The translations under genes and the position numbers were made by a program. Source: Loigolactobacillus bifermentans DSM 20003 (lineage in GTDB: Bacteria; Bacillota; Bacilli; Lactobacillales; Lactobacillaceae). Taken from it: 64,000 nucleotides of DNA. Numbering within the stretch: position 1 is the stretch's first letter; the number at the start of each line of letters is the position of its first letter. Positions 1-8,003 of the stretch are shown piece after piece. The stretch covers positions 1-64,000 of the forward strand of contig NZ_AZDA01000013.1 in assembly GCF_001434575.1 (NCBI RefSeq), written 5' to 3'. Below the pieces are notes generated by a model. The model did no database searches. It had not been told where the DNA came from and saw only the letters and a list, made by a program, of their open reading frames with translations.

Positions 1-194
1 TAGCGGATCGGCATTATCCTAGTACCCAACGGTGTTCTAATTGCGGACACGTTAAAAAAGGGCCGGATAAAATTGGCCTGCGAGGGAATGCCAAACATCA
101 AACAAAACACCATGAATATGTTTGTTATGTTTGTGGTGTCACGTTAGATCGTGATGAAAATGCCGTTCAAAACTTATTACAACTCGCACTTTAA
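1..194 (+). CDS. tnpB: IS200/IS605-family TnpB, C-terminal end (5' partial)
   Basis: The frame is open from the window edge to a TAA at 192-194, so only the last ~63 residues are seen. They carry the TnpB zinc ribbon, CSNCG followed by CYVCG, and then the terminal RuvC-III motif DRDENAVQN. TnpB is the RNA-guided nuclease of IS200/IS605 and IS607 elements and is thought to promote retention of the element after excision. The upstream part and any TnpA lie outside the window, so I cannot tell whether the element is intact. The family call is firm; activity is unknown. Confidence 0.9.
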   Translation, partial: ADRHYPSTQRCSNCGHVKKGPDKIGLRGNAKHQTKHHEYVCYVCGVTLDRDENAVQNLLQLAL

Positions 195-330
195 AATAAT
201 TAAAAAGGGGCAGGCTATGCCCTTAAACTTCAAGAGTTAGTCCCTGCGATTACCCGTTTTTCGGCTATCGGAATACTAATGATGACGGAAGTAAACGAAA
301 TTCGGAAAGGAAAAACTATATTTCTTTCTC
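60..330 (+). ncRNA. Possible omega-RNA / right end of the IS605-type element
   Basis: In IS605-type elements the guide (omega) RNA overlaps the 3' end of tnpB and runs to the right end of the element. Here the 180 bp after the tnpB stop is non-coding and holds a short hairpin (GGGC..GCCC near 207-222) and a second one around 253-267 (CCG..CGG). The exact right end and guide boundary cannot be fixed from one copy, so the coordinates are approximate and the call rests mainly on position. Confidence 0.3.
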
Positions 331-377
331 ATTATGTTGGATGACATAATTCTACATTTTGTATAGCAGTACATTAA

Positions 378-1733
378 ATGACAACTTTATTAATTAAAAA
401 TGCGCACACGATTGTGACTTGTGATGAGCAAGACACCGTTTTACATGACACCAATTTACTAATTGAAAACGGCCAGATTACTTATATTGGACCACAGGTG
501 AAACCAGCGCAACAAGTGTTGGACGCGCAATATAAACTGGTTTATCCCGGATTGGTTAATACGCATCATCATCTCTATCAAACGTTTACACGTAATCTGC
601 CACAGGTCCAAAATATGGAATTGTTTGATTGGCTAACGACACTTTATGGGATTTGGAAAAACTTAGACGAACAAATCGTTTATGCTAGTAGCGTAACGGG
701 ACTAGGCGAACTACTTAAAAGTGGATGTACCACTGCCTTTGATCATCATTATGTTTTTCCAAAGGATCACGACACAGGTTTAATTGAAGCAGAATTTCGT
801 GCAGCTGAAATGCTAGGTATTCGACTGCATGCCTCTCGGGGCAGCATGAGTCTCAGTCAAAAGGATGGGGGGTTGCCACCTGATGATGTCGTACAAGCGA
901 TTGATACGATTTTGAAAGATTCAGAACGCGTTGTGTCACAGTTCCATTATTCCAAGCCATTATCGATGCGTCAGGTCGTATTAGCGCCGTGTTCACCTTT
1001 TAGCGTATCAGGTGACTTAATGCGGCAAACAGCGCAATTAGCACGTCAGCTTCACGTTAGATTGCATACACATTTAGCGGAAACCAAGGATGAGGAAGCC
1101 TATGTCCAAGCCCACTTTGGGATGCGTCCCTTAGCTTATATGGCGTCGCTGGGGTGGACGGGGCCTGATGTGTGGTATGCGCATGGTATTCACTTTAATG
1201 AAGCAGAATTAAAATTTTTAGCGAAGACACAGACCGGCGTCGCACATTGCCCAATTTCGAATATGAAGTTAGCCTCTGGTATTTGTCAAATTCCGGAGAT
1301 GTTACGCTTAGGTGTGCCAGTCGGTTTAGGGGTGGATGGCAGCGCCAGTAATGATGCCTCCAATTTGTTAATGGATTTACGCACAGGCTTCTTGTTACAA
1401 CGTTTGGCGGCCAGTAATGCAGCGCCAACTGGTTATGACTTTTTGAAAATGGCAACGTGTGGTAGCGCACGTTTACTGGGACGCTCGGATATTGGTCGTT
1501 TAGCGGTTGGGAAGGCTGGGGATCTGTTTATGATCGATACGCGGCAATTGGGATTAGTTGGGACACTACAAGATCCGAAGGCGTTATTGGGAACGGTTGG
1601 GGTGACAGGCCCAGTTGATAGTACGGTGGTCAACGGGCAGGTCGTCGTATCAGAAGGGAAATTGGTGAATTTAGATGAAGCGGTATTTGCCGAAAAAGCA
1701 AATCGGCTACAAGCGGCATTTTTAAAACGATAA
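378..1733 (+). CDS. 8-oxoguanine deaminase-like amidohydrolase
   Basis: A 451-residue zinc-dependent amidohydrolase of the ATZ/TRZ and guanine-deaminase superfamily. Visible landmarks are the metal-binding NTHHH at 61-65, the LHTHLAE motif near 230, an AHGIHF motif near 270 and the GVDGSASND loop near 315. The segments QNMELFDWL, LHASRGSMS and APCSPFSVS resemble 8-oxoguanine deaminases more than cytosine or S-adenosylhomocysteine deaminases. The likely reaction is hydrolysis of the 8-oxoguanine amino group to give urate, which would clear oxidised purine. No strong ribosome site precedes the ATG. It sits next to an IS605-type end, so lateral gain is possible. The substrate is inferred from similarity only. 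Confidence 0.8.
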   Translation: MTTLLIKNAHTIVTCDEQDTVLHDTNLLIENGQITYIGPQVKPAQQVLDAQYKLVYPGLVNTHHHLYQTFTRNLPQVQNMELFDWLTTLYGIWKNLDEQIVYASSVTGLGELLKSGCTTAFDHHYVFPKDHDTGLIEAEFRAAEMLGIRLHASRGSMSLSQKDGGLPPDDVVQAIDTILKDSERVVSQFHYSKPLSMRQVVLAPCSPFSVSGDLMRQTAQLARQLHVRLHTHLAETKDEEAYVQAHFGMRPLAYMASLGWTGPDVWYAHGIHFNEAELKFLAKTQTGVAHCPISNMKLASGICQIPEMLRLGVPVGLGVDGSASNDASNLLMDLRTGFLLQRLAASNAAPTGYDFLKMATCGSARLLGRSDIGRLAVGKAGDLFMIDTRQLGLVGTLQDPKALLGTVGVTGPVDSTVVNGQVVVSEGKLVNLDEAVFAEKANRLQAAFLKR

Positions 1734-1738
1734 GCACC

Positions 1739-1768
1739 AAAAAGGCCACCCAAGCGGGCGGCCTTTTT
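1739..1768. terminator. Bidirectional rho-independent terminator
   Basis: A perfect inverted repeat AAAAGGCC..GGCCTTTT with an inner CCC/GGG stem is flanked by A and T runs. It lies between the plus-strand amidohydrolase and the minus-strand uspA, so it can serve both. Confidence 0.9.
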
Positions 1769-1778
1769 AATAACAGGG

Positions 1779-2276
1779 TTATTTTGGTTGAATATCAGCT
1801 TTTTTACCAGCTTGGTTCAGTGCCGGTTTGTTGTTTAAATCAGTCCGGACGACTAACACATCACAAACGGCGGTTCGTGTTACATATTCAGTGACAGAAC
1901 CAATCAGTAAACGTTCAACAGCGTTTAAACCAGTGGCACCGATCATAATCAAATCAATATCTTGCGCCTTTGGAATCTCTTTGGCAACGACTACTTTTGG
2001 TGCACCATATTCGATGCTAAAGTTGACTTTGTCAAGGCCGTTTTCCTTGGCCATTGCAACATATTGTTCCATGGTCTTTTTGGCGGTTTCGGTGACTTGT
2101 TCAACCATTGCAGAATCGAAACTAGAAACGTTTTGGAAAGCGCGGGTATCAATAACGTGCACTAAGAATAATTCGGCTTCATTACGCTTGGCAACTTCTA
2201 CGGCTTTTTGGAAAGCCAATTCAGCTTCATAAGAACCATCGATTGCGACAAGAATATGTTTGTATTGTTGTAACAT
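1779..2276 (-). CDS. uspA: Universal stress protein UspA family
   Basis: A 165-residue single-domain Usp protein. It starts with the family opening YKHILVAIDGS (5-15) and has the ATP-binding loop GATGLNAVERLLIGSV, matching G-x2-G-x9-G-S, near 118-133. It is probably cytoplasmic, dimeric and ATP-binding, with a general stress role. The start is an ATG preceded by GGGGTGATTT. It is the last gene of a minus-strand unit behind a 6S-like RNA and a small membrane protein, an order described for lactic acid bacteria (the Lacto-usp context). The C-terminal tail after residue 145 is Lys/Ala-rich and probably disordered. Confidence 0.93.
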   Translation of the reverse strand: MLQQYKHILVAIDGSYEAELAFQKAVEVAKRNEAELFLVHVIDTRAFQNVSSFDSAMVEQVTETAKKTMEQYVAMAKENGLDKVNFSIEYGAPKVVVAKEIPKAQDIDLIMIGATGLNAVERLLIGSVTEYVTRTAVCDVLVVRTDLNNKPALNQAGKKADIQPK

Positions 2277-2353
2277 TTAAATCACCCCAATTCTTTTGCT
2301 ACCTTTATTGTACGTTATTTAGGGACAAATTGTAAATGAAAGCAAAGTATTTC

Positions 2354-2629
2354 TTATAAATACTTTGCTAAGGCAATGGCAAACGCTGACGTTAAGATGG
2401 CAACGAAAATCAACAGTACCACCCAAACAATGATGATATTGCTGATAGCGCCTAAAAGGGTCACGATCCCGGTGATCACAAAGTAGGTCCGGTAACGTTT
2501 TAGGAATTGACCGAATCGGGGTTCTTTCACAGGATCGTGCATGAGAAAAGGGCGGGTTAAGTGGCGTTGTAAATAGTAAGCTAATAAAAATTGAACCAGT
2601 GCAAAAATAACCATTGCAATGTGACTCAT
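2354..2629 (-). CDS. Small membrane protein of the 6S-usp operon, unknown function
   Basis: I chose the ATG at 2629 (MSHIAMVIF) because a GGAGGTT ribosome site lies just upstream. The longer open frame reaching 2797 runs back through the 6S-like RNA and its terminator and is not coding. The product is 91 residues with a hydrophobic N-terminal helix (about 1-20), a basic middle containing the sequence DPVKEPRFGQF, and two closely spaced hydrophobic helices (about 45-90). No known domain is recognised. Its place between the RNA and uspA matches the hypothetical gene reported in the lactic-acid-bacterial usp operon. Confidence 0.75.
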   Translation of the reverse strand: MSHIAMVIFALVQFLLAYYLQRHLTRPFLMHDPVKEPRFGQFLKRYRTYFVITGIVTLLGAISNIIIVWVVLLIFVAILTSAFAIALAKYL

Positions 2630-2647
2630 AAAATAACCTCCATCAAT

Positions 2648-2676
2648 AAAAAAGGACTCACCACGAAAGTGAGCCC
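2648..2676 (-). terminator. Terminator hairpin downstream of the 6S-like RNA
   Basis: On the minus strand, GGGCTCAC pairs with GTGAGTCC over a TTTCGTG loop and is followed by six T residues. It separates the RNA from the small membrane gene, which must then be reached by read-through. Confidence 0.8.
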
Positions 2677-2836
2677 AACAAAGTAATTGAACTTTGCGAT
2701 ATCTGGTAGTGCCGTTGTCATTTCTTGTGTATTGAACCCGCTGAATGGCAGGTGGGCTCAGCTGTTTAATGATACTAGCTTCCTCGTGAAAAGGCATGCT
2801 TGATCATCAACTATAAGTTGATCCCAATACTTTGTT
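2677..2836 (-). ncRNA. ssrS: 6S-like RNA (SsrS / Lacto-usp type)
   Basis: About 160 nt between rarA and uspA. The ends form a long closing stem: AACAAAGTA then TTG near 2836-2825 pairs with CAA then TACTTTGTT near 2688-2677. The interior has an apical GC-rich hairpin (CCCACCTGCC..GCGGG) and loosely paired central strands, as expected for the open-promoter-like bubble of 6S RNA, which binds sigma-A RNA polymerase. A TAGTAT at 2855-2850 could be its -10. Position next to rarA and usp matches the known location of 6S RNA in lactobacilli. The call rests on structure and synteny; no alignment was run. Confidence 0.7.
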
Positions 2837-2921
2837 ACTTGATCGGTCAATACTAGAGTAGAAATACTCGTACACCTCAGATGATCTACTCTTATATTAG
2901 CACATGGTGCTAGGTTTGTCA

Positions 2922-4196
2922 TTAACGACCTTTAGCGCGTTCCAATCGATCATACTGTTGTTTTAAAGCGGTTTCGTAACGGCCATTTGTTTTGGGTTGG
3001 TAATAGTGTGCTTGTTTTAACGTGTCGGGCAAGTATTGTTGTTTGACCCAATCACCAGGAAAGTCATGTGGATACTGATAGCCTTCACCACGATGTAATT
3101 GTTTTGCCCCTTGATAGTGCGCATCGCGTAAATCATTGGGAATCACACCAGCATGACCGGCTTGAACGTCAGCTAAAGCAGCGTCGATCGCTGCTATGCC
3201 GGAGTTTGATTTAGGTGATAGACAAAGGTCGATCACAGCATCCGCCAGGGGAATACGGGCTTCTGGAAAGCCTAATTGATTGGCTGCCTGTACGGCCATT
3301 ACGGTGCGCTGACAGGCCTGTGGATTGGCCAGACCAATGTCTTCATAGGCAATAACGAGTAGTCGGCGGGTCAAACTCACCAGGTCACCAGCGGCGACTA
3401 AACGCGCCATATAATGTAAGGCAGCGTCTGCGTCACTACCGCGAATTGATTTTTGAAATGCTGAGATCACGTCGTAATGCGCATCCCCATCTTTATCTTG
3501 GGTGATGGCTTTGCGTTGTAGACATTCCTCGATGATCGGCAGGGTCAGATGGATAACTTGTTCGGCATCAGCAGGCGTAGACTTTGCGGCTAATTCCAGG
3601 CCGTTTAAAGCACTACGCAAGTCCCCATTGGTCATTTCAGTGAGCTGTTGCTTTGCGTCAGGGTCTAACTGGATTTTAAACTGACCCAGGCCGCGTTCAG
3701 CGTCACCTAAAGCACGTGTAATTGCTTGTGCAATATCAGCCGGTTGTAAAGGTTTCACTTCAAAAATTTGTGTTCGGCTACGAATCGCGGGGTTAATGGC
3801 GATGTAGGGATTTTCAGTGGTCGCGCCGATTAAAATAATGCGGCCATTTTCCAAATGTGGCAGTAAAAAGTCTTGTTTGGTTTTATCCAAGCGATGGATC
3901 TCATCTAACAGTAAAATCACCGTACCACTCATTTTGGCTTCTTCCGCAACGACTTGTAAGTCTTTTTTGGTGTCGGTTGCGGCGTTTAGCATACGAAATG
4001 CATATTTGGTTGAGCCGGCAATGGCACTGGCGATGCTGGTTTTACCAGTGCCAGGTGGGCCGTATAAAATCATGGAACTTAACAGTTTAGCGGTGACCAT
4101 TCGTCGAATAATTTTACCAGGGCCAACTAAGTGTTGCTGGCCGACGATCTCGTCTAAATTTTGCGGCCGCATCCGGTAGGCCAAGGGCTGTTGCAT
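2922..4196 (-). CDS. rarA: Replication-associated recombination AAA+ ATPase RarA (MgsA)
   Basis: A 424-residue AAA+ protein of the clamp-loader clade. It has the Walker A GPPGTGKTS near 46-54, the Walker B LLLDEIHRL near 95-103, a sensor motif GATTENPY near 124 and the C-terminal MgsA tetramerisation region (SDADAALHYMARL onwards). RarA acts at stalled replication forks with SSB and RecA. The ATG is preceded by GAAAGGTGG. It is transcribed from a promoter facing away from the GshF-like gene, and the 6S-like RNA follows it on the same strand. Confidence 0.95.
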   Translation of the reverse strand: MQQPLAYRMRPQNLDEIVGQQHLVGPGKIIRRMVTAKLLSSMILYGPPGTGKTSIASAIAGSTKYAFRMLNAATDTKKDLQVVAEEAKMSGTVILLLDEIHRLDKTKQDFLLPHLENGRIILIGATTENPYIAINPAIRSRTQIFEVKPLQPADIAQAITRALGDAERGLGQFKIQLDPDAKQQLTEMTNGDLRSALNGLELAAKSTPADAEQVIHLTLPIIEECLQRKAITQDKDGDAHYDVISAFQKSIRGSDADAALHYMARLVAAGDLVSLTRRLLVIAYEDIGLANPQACQRTVMAVQAANQLGFPEARIPLADAVIDLCLSPKSNSGIAAIDAALADVQAGHAGVIPNDLRDAHYQGAKQLHRGEGYQYPHDFPGDWVKQQYLPDTLKQAHYYQPKTNGRYETALKQQYDRLERAKGR

Positions 4197-4228
4197 GATA
4201 AGACCACCTTTCTGAATTGTGCAGCGCC

Positions 4229-4268
4229 ATTATACCATAGACCTTTCAGAAATAATTTAAGGTATAAT
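4229..4268. promoter_or_regulatory. Divergent promoters for rarA and the GshF-like gene
   Basis: A TATAAT at 4263-4268 points right and a second TATAAT (ATTATA on the plus strand, 4229-4234) points left, about 30 bp apart. Neither has a clear -35. The two promoters overlap, so binding at one may affect the other. Confidence 0.55.
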
Positions 4269-4302
4269 GAAATTGGCATCAAAAACGAGGGGGAAAACAA
4301 AT

Positions 4303-6195
4303 ATGAATTTCGGACAAGTCGTGCAGCAACAGCAGCGCATGCCGTTTTTATATGAAGGAACGTTTGCATTACAACAACAATTGACGATTGTAGATCCACA
4401 AGGGCAGGTTGCAGCAGTATCGGCGGCAACATTAGGGGTATCGCCTTATATGACGCTGAATGAAGCGGGGACTCAGGTTGCGTTTAGAACGGATCCGTTT
4501 ACCGTATTAACAGCAGGCATCGCCCAGTTGCAAGCTTTGAAACAAACTGTTTTTGCCGCATTACCTGAGCAACGCTTATTGTGGCCGTTAAACCAGGTTA
4601 CAGGGGTAACAACGGCCGCAGGACAGCAATTGCGCTTTACATTACCACGACGCTTAATGGTGCATTTGTTTGATGATTATTACCATGATTATTTCGAAAA
4701 CTATGTGGCGTTTCAAAATCAGATCTACTTGCAACTGGCACAAAACATTCAGGCGTATCAATTTGTGTTAACGACATTATTTGGGACCCCACCGGCAGAA
4801 AGAGAGACTGACTATACAACGCTGGCGCGCTATTTAAAAACCGTTCAAATGGTCGACGGCACATCGCCGGTGATTTTTGGCGGTGAATTGCCGGACCAGC
4901 TGGCAGCGCGCGGTATTCATTATATTGAACTGACCACCTTGGGGTTCGTGCCGGAGCAGGTGGACTTATCAGCAACACAATTGGCCTTTTTAAAAGCATT
5001 CATCGTATTTTGTTTAGTCACGTCAGCACAACCAACAACGTTCAAGGCCTTCCAACAAGCGTTTAAAACCTTTATGGCGGACTACCAGGTACCAGCAGCG
5101 TTACAAGCCGCTAGTCAGTCTGTTTTAACAGCACCGGCTGCCGCAACGGTGCAACAGTCAGTTGGTCTGAAATGGGCTCAGCAGTACGCGCAACAGTTTC
5201 GATTACCGGCGCCGACACTAGCAGGCTATCAAACGCTGAGCTTGGACACACAGTTGTTGATGAAAACAGCATATCAAGCTGGTTGCCAGGTGGCTTTAAT
5301 CGACAAACAGGCCGAAATAGTCAAGCTCCAGCATCAGCAATCAACTTGGCTTAAAGCGGGCCTATTACCGTTTGATCAGCAGTTGACCACGGCATTGTTG
5401 GCAGACAAGTGGTTTTTAAAGCAGCAATTGGGGCAAGCAGGTTTTCACGTGGTGCTAGGCAACCATTATCAAAGTGTAACGGCGGCCGTCGCCGATTTTC
5501 CCGATTATGCGCAACAGGCCTTAGTGGTGAAACCGAGAACAGCAAGTGCCAGTCAAGGCTTAACGATTTTTAGATTGCCACCACAACCAGCTGAGTTTGC
5601 AGCAGCGGTTAAACGGGCGTTAGCAGTTGCTGATGATTGTTTGGTAGAATCCTTTACACCTGGAACGATTTATCGCTTTTTGGTGTTAGATCAACAGATC
5701 TTAGCGGTGAATGAAGAGGCACCGGCCAATGTGGTTGGGGATGGGCGTCAGACGATTGTACAATTGGTACAACGCAAAAATCAAAAACGTGGGGTCCAGC
5801 GTCCATGGCAACCGATTCCGCTGGATGACCAAACCACATTTGATCTGCAGCAACAAGGGTTAACGGTTGCAAGTATTCCGCAACGTGGCAATCCGGCCTA
5901 TTTGCGCTTAGCAGCATCCTGGATAACTGGGGCGGATGAAATCGAATCTCGTTCAGAAGTCGATCAAAGTTACCAAAAATTGGTTTTGCAGATCACCCAA
6001 CACTTAAACTTACGTTATGGTAGTGTGACGTTGGCAATTGCCAATCCTTATCAAACGTATCAGGCTGATCAGCCAACGCAATTAGCTGTGATCGATGTGG
6101 ATAGCATGCCACATTTAACTGCGTTTGAAGTGCCATTTTTTGGTGAAGCTGCACAACCAGCCCAGCAGATTATGAAAACGCTGGTGCAACCTTAG
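4303..6195 (+). CDS. Divergent GshF/GshAB-like ATP-grasp protein
   Basis: The start at 4303 has a GAGGGGG site 9 nt upstream and gives 630 residues. The C-terminal half (about 365-630) is an ATP-grasp ligase domain very like the glutathione synthetase half of bifunctional GshF: LVVKPRTASASQGLTIF (407-423), CLVESFTPGTIYRFLVLD (446-463) and EAPANVVGDGRQTI (472-485). The N-terminal half keeps traces of the gamma-glutamylcysteine ligase half (LLWPLN 92-97, HYIELTTLGF 206-215) but lacks an obvious catalytic GxExE-type motif and is shorter. The usual final metal-binding E-x-N is IDVDS (597-601). It may be a ligase with another substrate, or GshF with a decayed first activity. It is followed after 11 bp by a DUF1054 gene. 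Confidence 0.72.
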   Translation: MNFGQVVQQQQRMPFLYEGTFALQQQLTIVDPQGQVAAVSAATLGVSPYMTLNEAGTQVAFRTDPFTVLTAGIAQLQALKQTVFAALPEQRLLWPLNQVTGVTTAAGQQLRFTLPRRLMVHLFDDYYHDYFENYVAFQNQIYLQLAQNIQAYQFVLTTLFGTPPAERETDYTTLARYLKTVQMVDGTSPVIFGGELPDQLAARGIHYIELTTLGFVPEQVDLSATQLAFLKAFIVFCLVTSAQPTTFKAFQQAFKTFMADYQVPAALQAASQSVLTAPAAATVQQSVGLKWAQQYAQQFRLPAPTLAGYQTLSLDTQLLMKTAYQAGCQVALIDKQAEIVKLQHQQSTWLKAGLLPFDQQLTTALLADKWFLKQQLGQAGFHVVLGNHYQSVTAAVADFPDYAQQALVVKPRTASASQGLTIFRLPPQPAEFAAAVKRALAVADDCLVESFTPGTIYRFLVLDQQILAVNEEAPANVVGDGRQTIVQLVQRKNQKRGVQRPWQPIPLDDQTTFDLQQQGLTVASIPQRGNPAYLRLAASWITGADEIESRSEVDQSYQKLVLQITQHLNLRYGSVTLAIANPYQTYQADQPTQLAVIDVDSMPHLTAFEVPFFGEAAQPAQQIMKTLVQP

Positions 6196-6206
6196 GGGGG
6201 ATCGGA

Positions 6207-6821
6207 ATGCCTTTTACCCAACAAGATTTTTCGGTATTTGATGATCAAACTGTAACCGGACGGTTAGCGAAAATTCAGCAACAACTTGATCCTAAGTTTA
6301 CGACATTAGGCACACAGTTGGTGGCACAAGTGGCAACACCGACCCAACCAGCTTATTTACAACTTGCACGGCATGCACGTCGTTACCGCAACCCAGCGCC
6401 TAATACCTGGTTAGCAGTAGGGCCTAAGCGGCAAGGCTATAAAATGGTGCCACATTTTGAAATTGGCTTTTGGGATGATCGCCTTTTTTTATGGTTGTGT
6501 GTCTTAAACAGTGTGACAACAAAAGCGGTGTATGTGCCTTATTTAGCAGCACACCAAAAAGCGATACTGGCTTTAAAGTCAGTTGATCGGCCGTGGCAAC
6601 TGTCAAATTTGCATACGACCAAGCAAGTACAGCCATTAACAGCGACCAACTTGCAGCAGCAACAACATGATTTTACCCACACCAAAAAAGGCGAATGGCT
6701 ACTTGGGCTGGTTTGGTACAAGCAGCAAAAACCTTTTCAAGGCCCTGGACAAGTGGAGCGTCAGATTCAACAAGCAGTTGCCGTTTTGACACCTTTGTAT
6801 CAAGATTTAATAAAGTTATAA
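6207..6821 (+). CDS. DUF1054 family protein (YktB-like)
   Basis: A 204-residue soluble protein of the Firmicutes YktB/DUF1054 family. Recognisable segments are an opening with FSVFD, LARHARRYRNPAPNTWLAVG (52-71) and RQGYKMVPHFEIGFWDDRLFLWL (75-97). The family has a known fold but no established function. The ATG has GGGGGGATC upstream. It lies 11 bp after the GshF-like gene and is probably co-transcribed. The last ~60 residues, rich in Gln, Lys and Trp, complete the domain. I assign the family with confidence and no biochemical role. Confidence 0.88.
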   Translation: MPFTQQDFSVFDDQTVTGRLAKIQQQLDPKFTTLGTQLVAQVATPTQPAYLQLARHARRYRNPAPNTWLAVGPKRQGYKMVPHFEIGFWDDRLFLWLCVLNSVTTKAVYVPYLAAHQKAILALKSVDRPWQLSNLHTTKQVQPLTATNLQQQQHDFTHTKKGEWLLGLVWYKQQKPFQGPGQVERQIQQAVAVLTPLYQDLIKL

Positions 6822-6876
6822 TTGAAAATTGACCAACTTTTTGAATCAAAATCTGTCTTTAAATGCAGAATAGGCT

Positions 6877-6882
6877 TATAAT
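6877..6882 (+). promoter_or_regulatory. Promoter -10 for the small DUF4649-like gene
   Basis: A perfect TATAAT lies 40 bp before the ATG at 6922, in an otherwise A/T-rich 80-bp gap. The -35 region (TGTCTT at 6854) is weak. Confidence 0.5.
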
Positions 6883-6921
6883 GTAGTTATTAAAAGTAAG
6901 CAATTGAAAGGGGCAATGAAC

Positions 6922-7125
6922 ATGCTTGAAATTCATTATCTTGAAGGTCAAAACGAACAAACGAAGACTTATCCAGCACCAGCTGATTTTGTACGGCAAC
7001 AACAATTAGAAGTACCTGATTTTGAGGACTACACGAAGCTCACCAAGGTCACAGTTGACGGGGAACCATTGGCATTAACCGATGCAACAATGGGTGGGCT
7101 TTACAATTATTTCATTCAAAAATAG
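6922..7125 (+). CDS. Small conserved Lactobacillales protein (DUF4649-like)
   Basis: The ATG at 6922 sits 8 nt after GAAAGGGG, better placed than an upstream TTG. It encodes 67 acidic residues, opening MLEIHYLEG and ending GGLYNYFIQK, with no membrane segment or signal peptide. Size and pattern (IHYLEG, then TKLTKVTVDG) resemble short DUF4649-type proteins of lactobacilli; I am not certain of the family. No function is known. It is monocistronic, with its own promoter and terminator. Confidence 0.7.
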   Translation: MLEIHYLEGQNEQTKTYPAPADFVRQQQLEVPDFEDYTKLTKVTVDGEPLALTDATMGGLYNYFIQK

Positions 7126-7129
7126 CATT

Positions 7130-7167
7130 AAAAAAGAGGCTTTCCCAAATTGGGAGCCTCTTTTTTT
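7130..7167. terminator. Bidirectional terminator
   Basis: AAAAAAGAGGCT and AGCCTCTTTTTTT, with an extra TCCCAAATTGGGA stem, form a near-perfect hairpin between the small plus-strand gene and minus-strand rpsD. Confidence 0.92.
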
Positions 7168-7189
7168 GTCTTGAAACGGATGACCAATA

Positions 7190-7798
7190 CTAGAATTGGT
7201 TATAGTATTCAACGACTAAGGTTTCATCGATATCTGGTTCTAATTCTTCACGTTGTGGTAAACGTGTTAATGAACCTTCAAGTTTGTCAGCGTCAAAGCT
7301 TACGAAAGCAGGACGGCCAACAACAGATTCGATAGCGCCTTGGATGATGGTTAAGTTCTTAGACTTTTCACGAACAGAAACAACTTGGCCAACTTTAACT
7401 TCGTAAGAAGGAATGTCAACGCGTTTGCCATCAACCAAAATATGGCCATGGTTTACTAATTGGCGTGCTTGTGGGCGAGTTGTTGCTAAGCCTAAACGGA
7501 ATACTAAGTTATCCAAACGACGTTCCAATAAGATCATGAAGTTAACACCTTGTTTACCTTCTTTGATCTTGCCGGCACGGTCGAATAAGTTAGCGAATTG
7601 GCGTTCGTTTAAACCATACATGAAACGTAACTTTTGCTTTTCACGTAATTGAACACCGTATTCAGATAATTTACGACGGTTGTTTTGGCCATGATCACCA
7701 GGTGCGTAAGGACGACGTGCTAATTCTTTACCAGTACCTGAAAGTGAAATGCCGAGACGCCGTGATTGACGCCATTTTGGACCTGTATAACGAGACAT
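7190..7798 (-). CDS. rpsD: Ribosomal protein S4
   Basis: A 202-residue 30S subunit protein that nucleates 16S rRNA folding and can repress its own synthesis. The start at 7798 ([14 protein letters not shown]) is fixed by the family N-terminus and a GGAGGA site 7-8 nt upstream. The S4 RNA-binding domain covers about 95-155 ([11 protein letters not shown], then [17 protein letters not shown]). There are no zinc-binding cysteines, so it is the C-minus form. It is a lone gene, as usual in Firmicutes, behind an S4-type leader. Confidence 0.98.
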   Translation of the reverse strand: MSRYTGPKWRQSRRLGISLSGTGKELARRPYAPGDHGQNNRRKLSEYGVQLREKQKLRFMYGLNERQFANLFDRAGKIKEGKQGVNFMILLERRLDNLVFRLGLATTRPQARQLVNHGHILVDGKRVDIPSYEVKVGQVVSVREKSKNLTIIQGAIESVVGRPAFVSFDADKLEGSLTRLPQREELEPDIDETLVVEYYNQF

Positions 7799-7860
7799 AA
7801 AAAAATCCTCCAATAAAATAAATTTGGAGTAAAATAAGCGAAATGTAAACTCAGTATACG

Positions 7861-7932
7861 TGCAGTTATTTTTGCAGGTTTCACCAATTGCAGCCGCTGG
7901 TTACTAACTGAGCTAAAATGCAAATAACTGTT
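7861..7932 (-). promoter_or_regulatory. Ribosomal S4 leader RNA
   Basis: In the rpsD 5'UTR, AACAGTTATTTGCA pairs with TGCAAAAATAACTGC across a ~40-nt branched interior. This long closing stem in front of rpsD fits the Firmicutes S4 leader, through which S4 limits its own synthesis. A TAAAAT at 7964-7959 on the same strand is a plausible -10. The fold was judged by eye. Confidence 0.65.
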
Positions 7933-8003
7933 GACGTGCTTACCGTCTACTGCTGCATATTTTACACAATGGCTAGTCTATCAGGAAAAAGCAGTGAAGT
8001 CAA

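Noticed and set aside
2630-2797. N-terminal extension of the small membrane protein
   Set aside because: It translates the 6S-like RNA and its terminator; a good ribosome site precedes the internal ATG at 2629.
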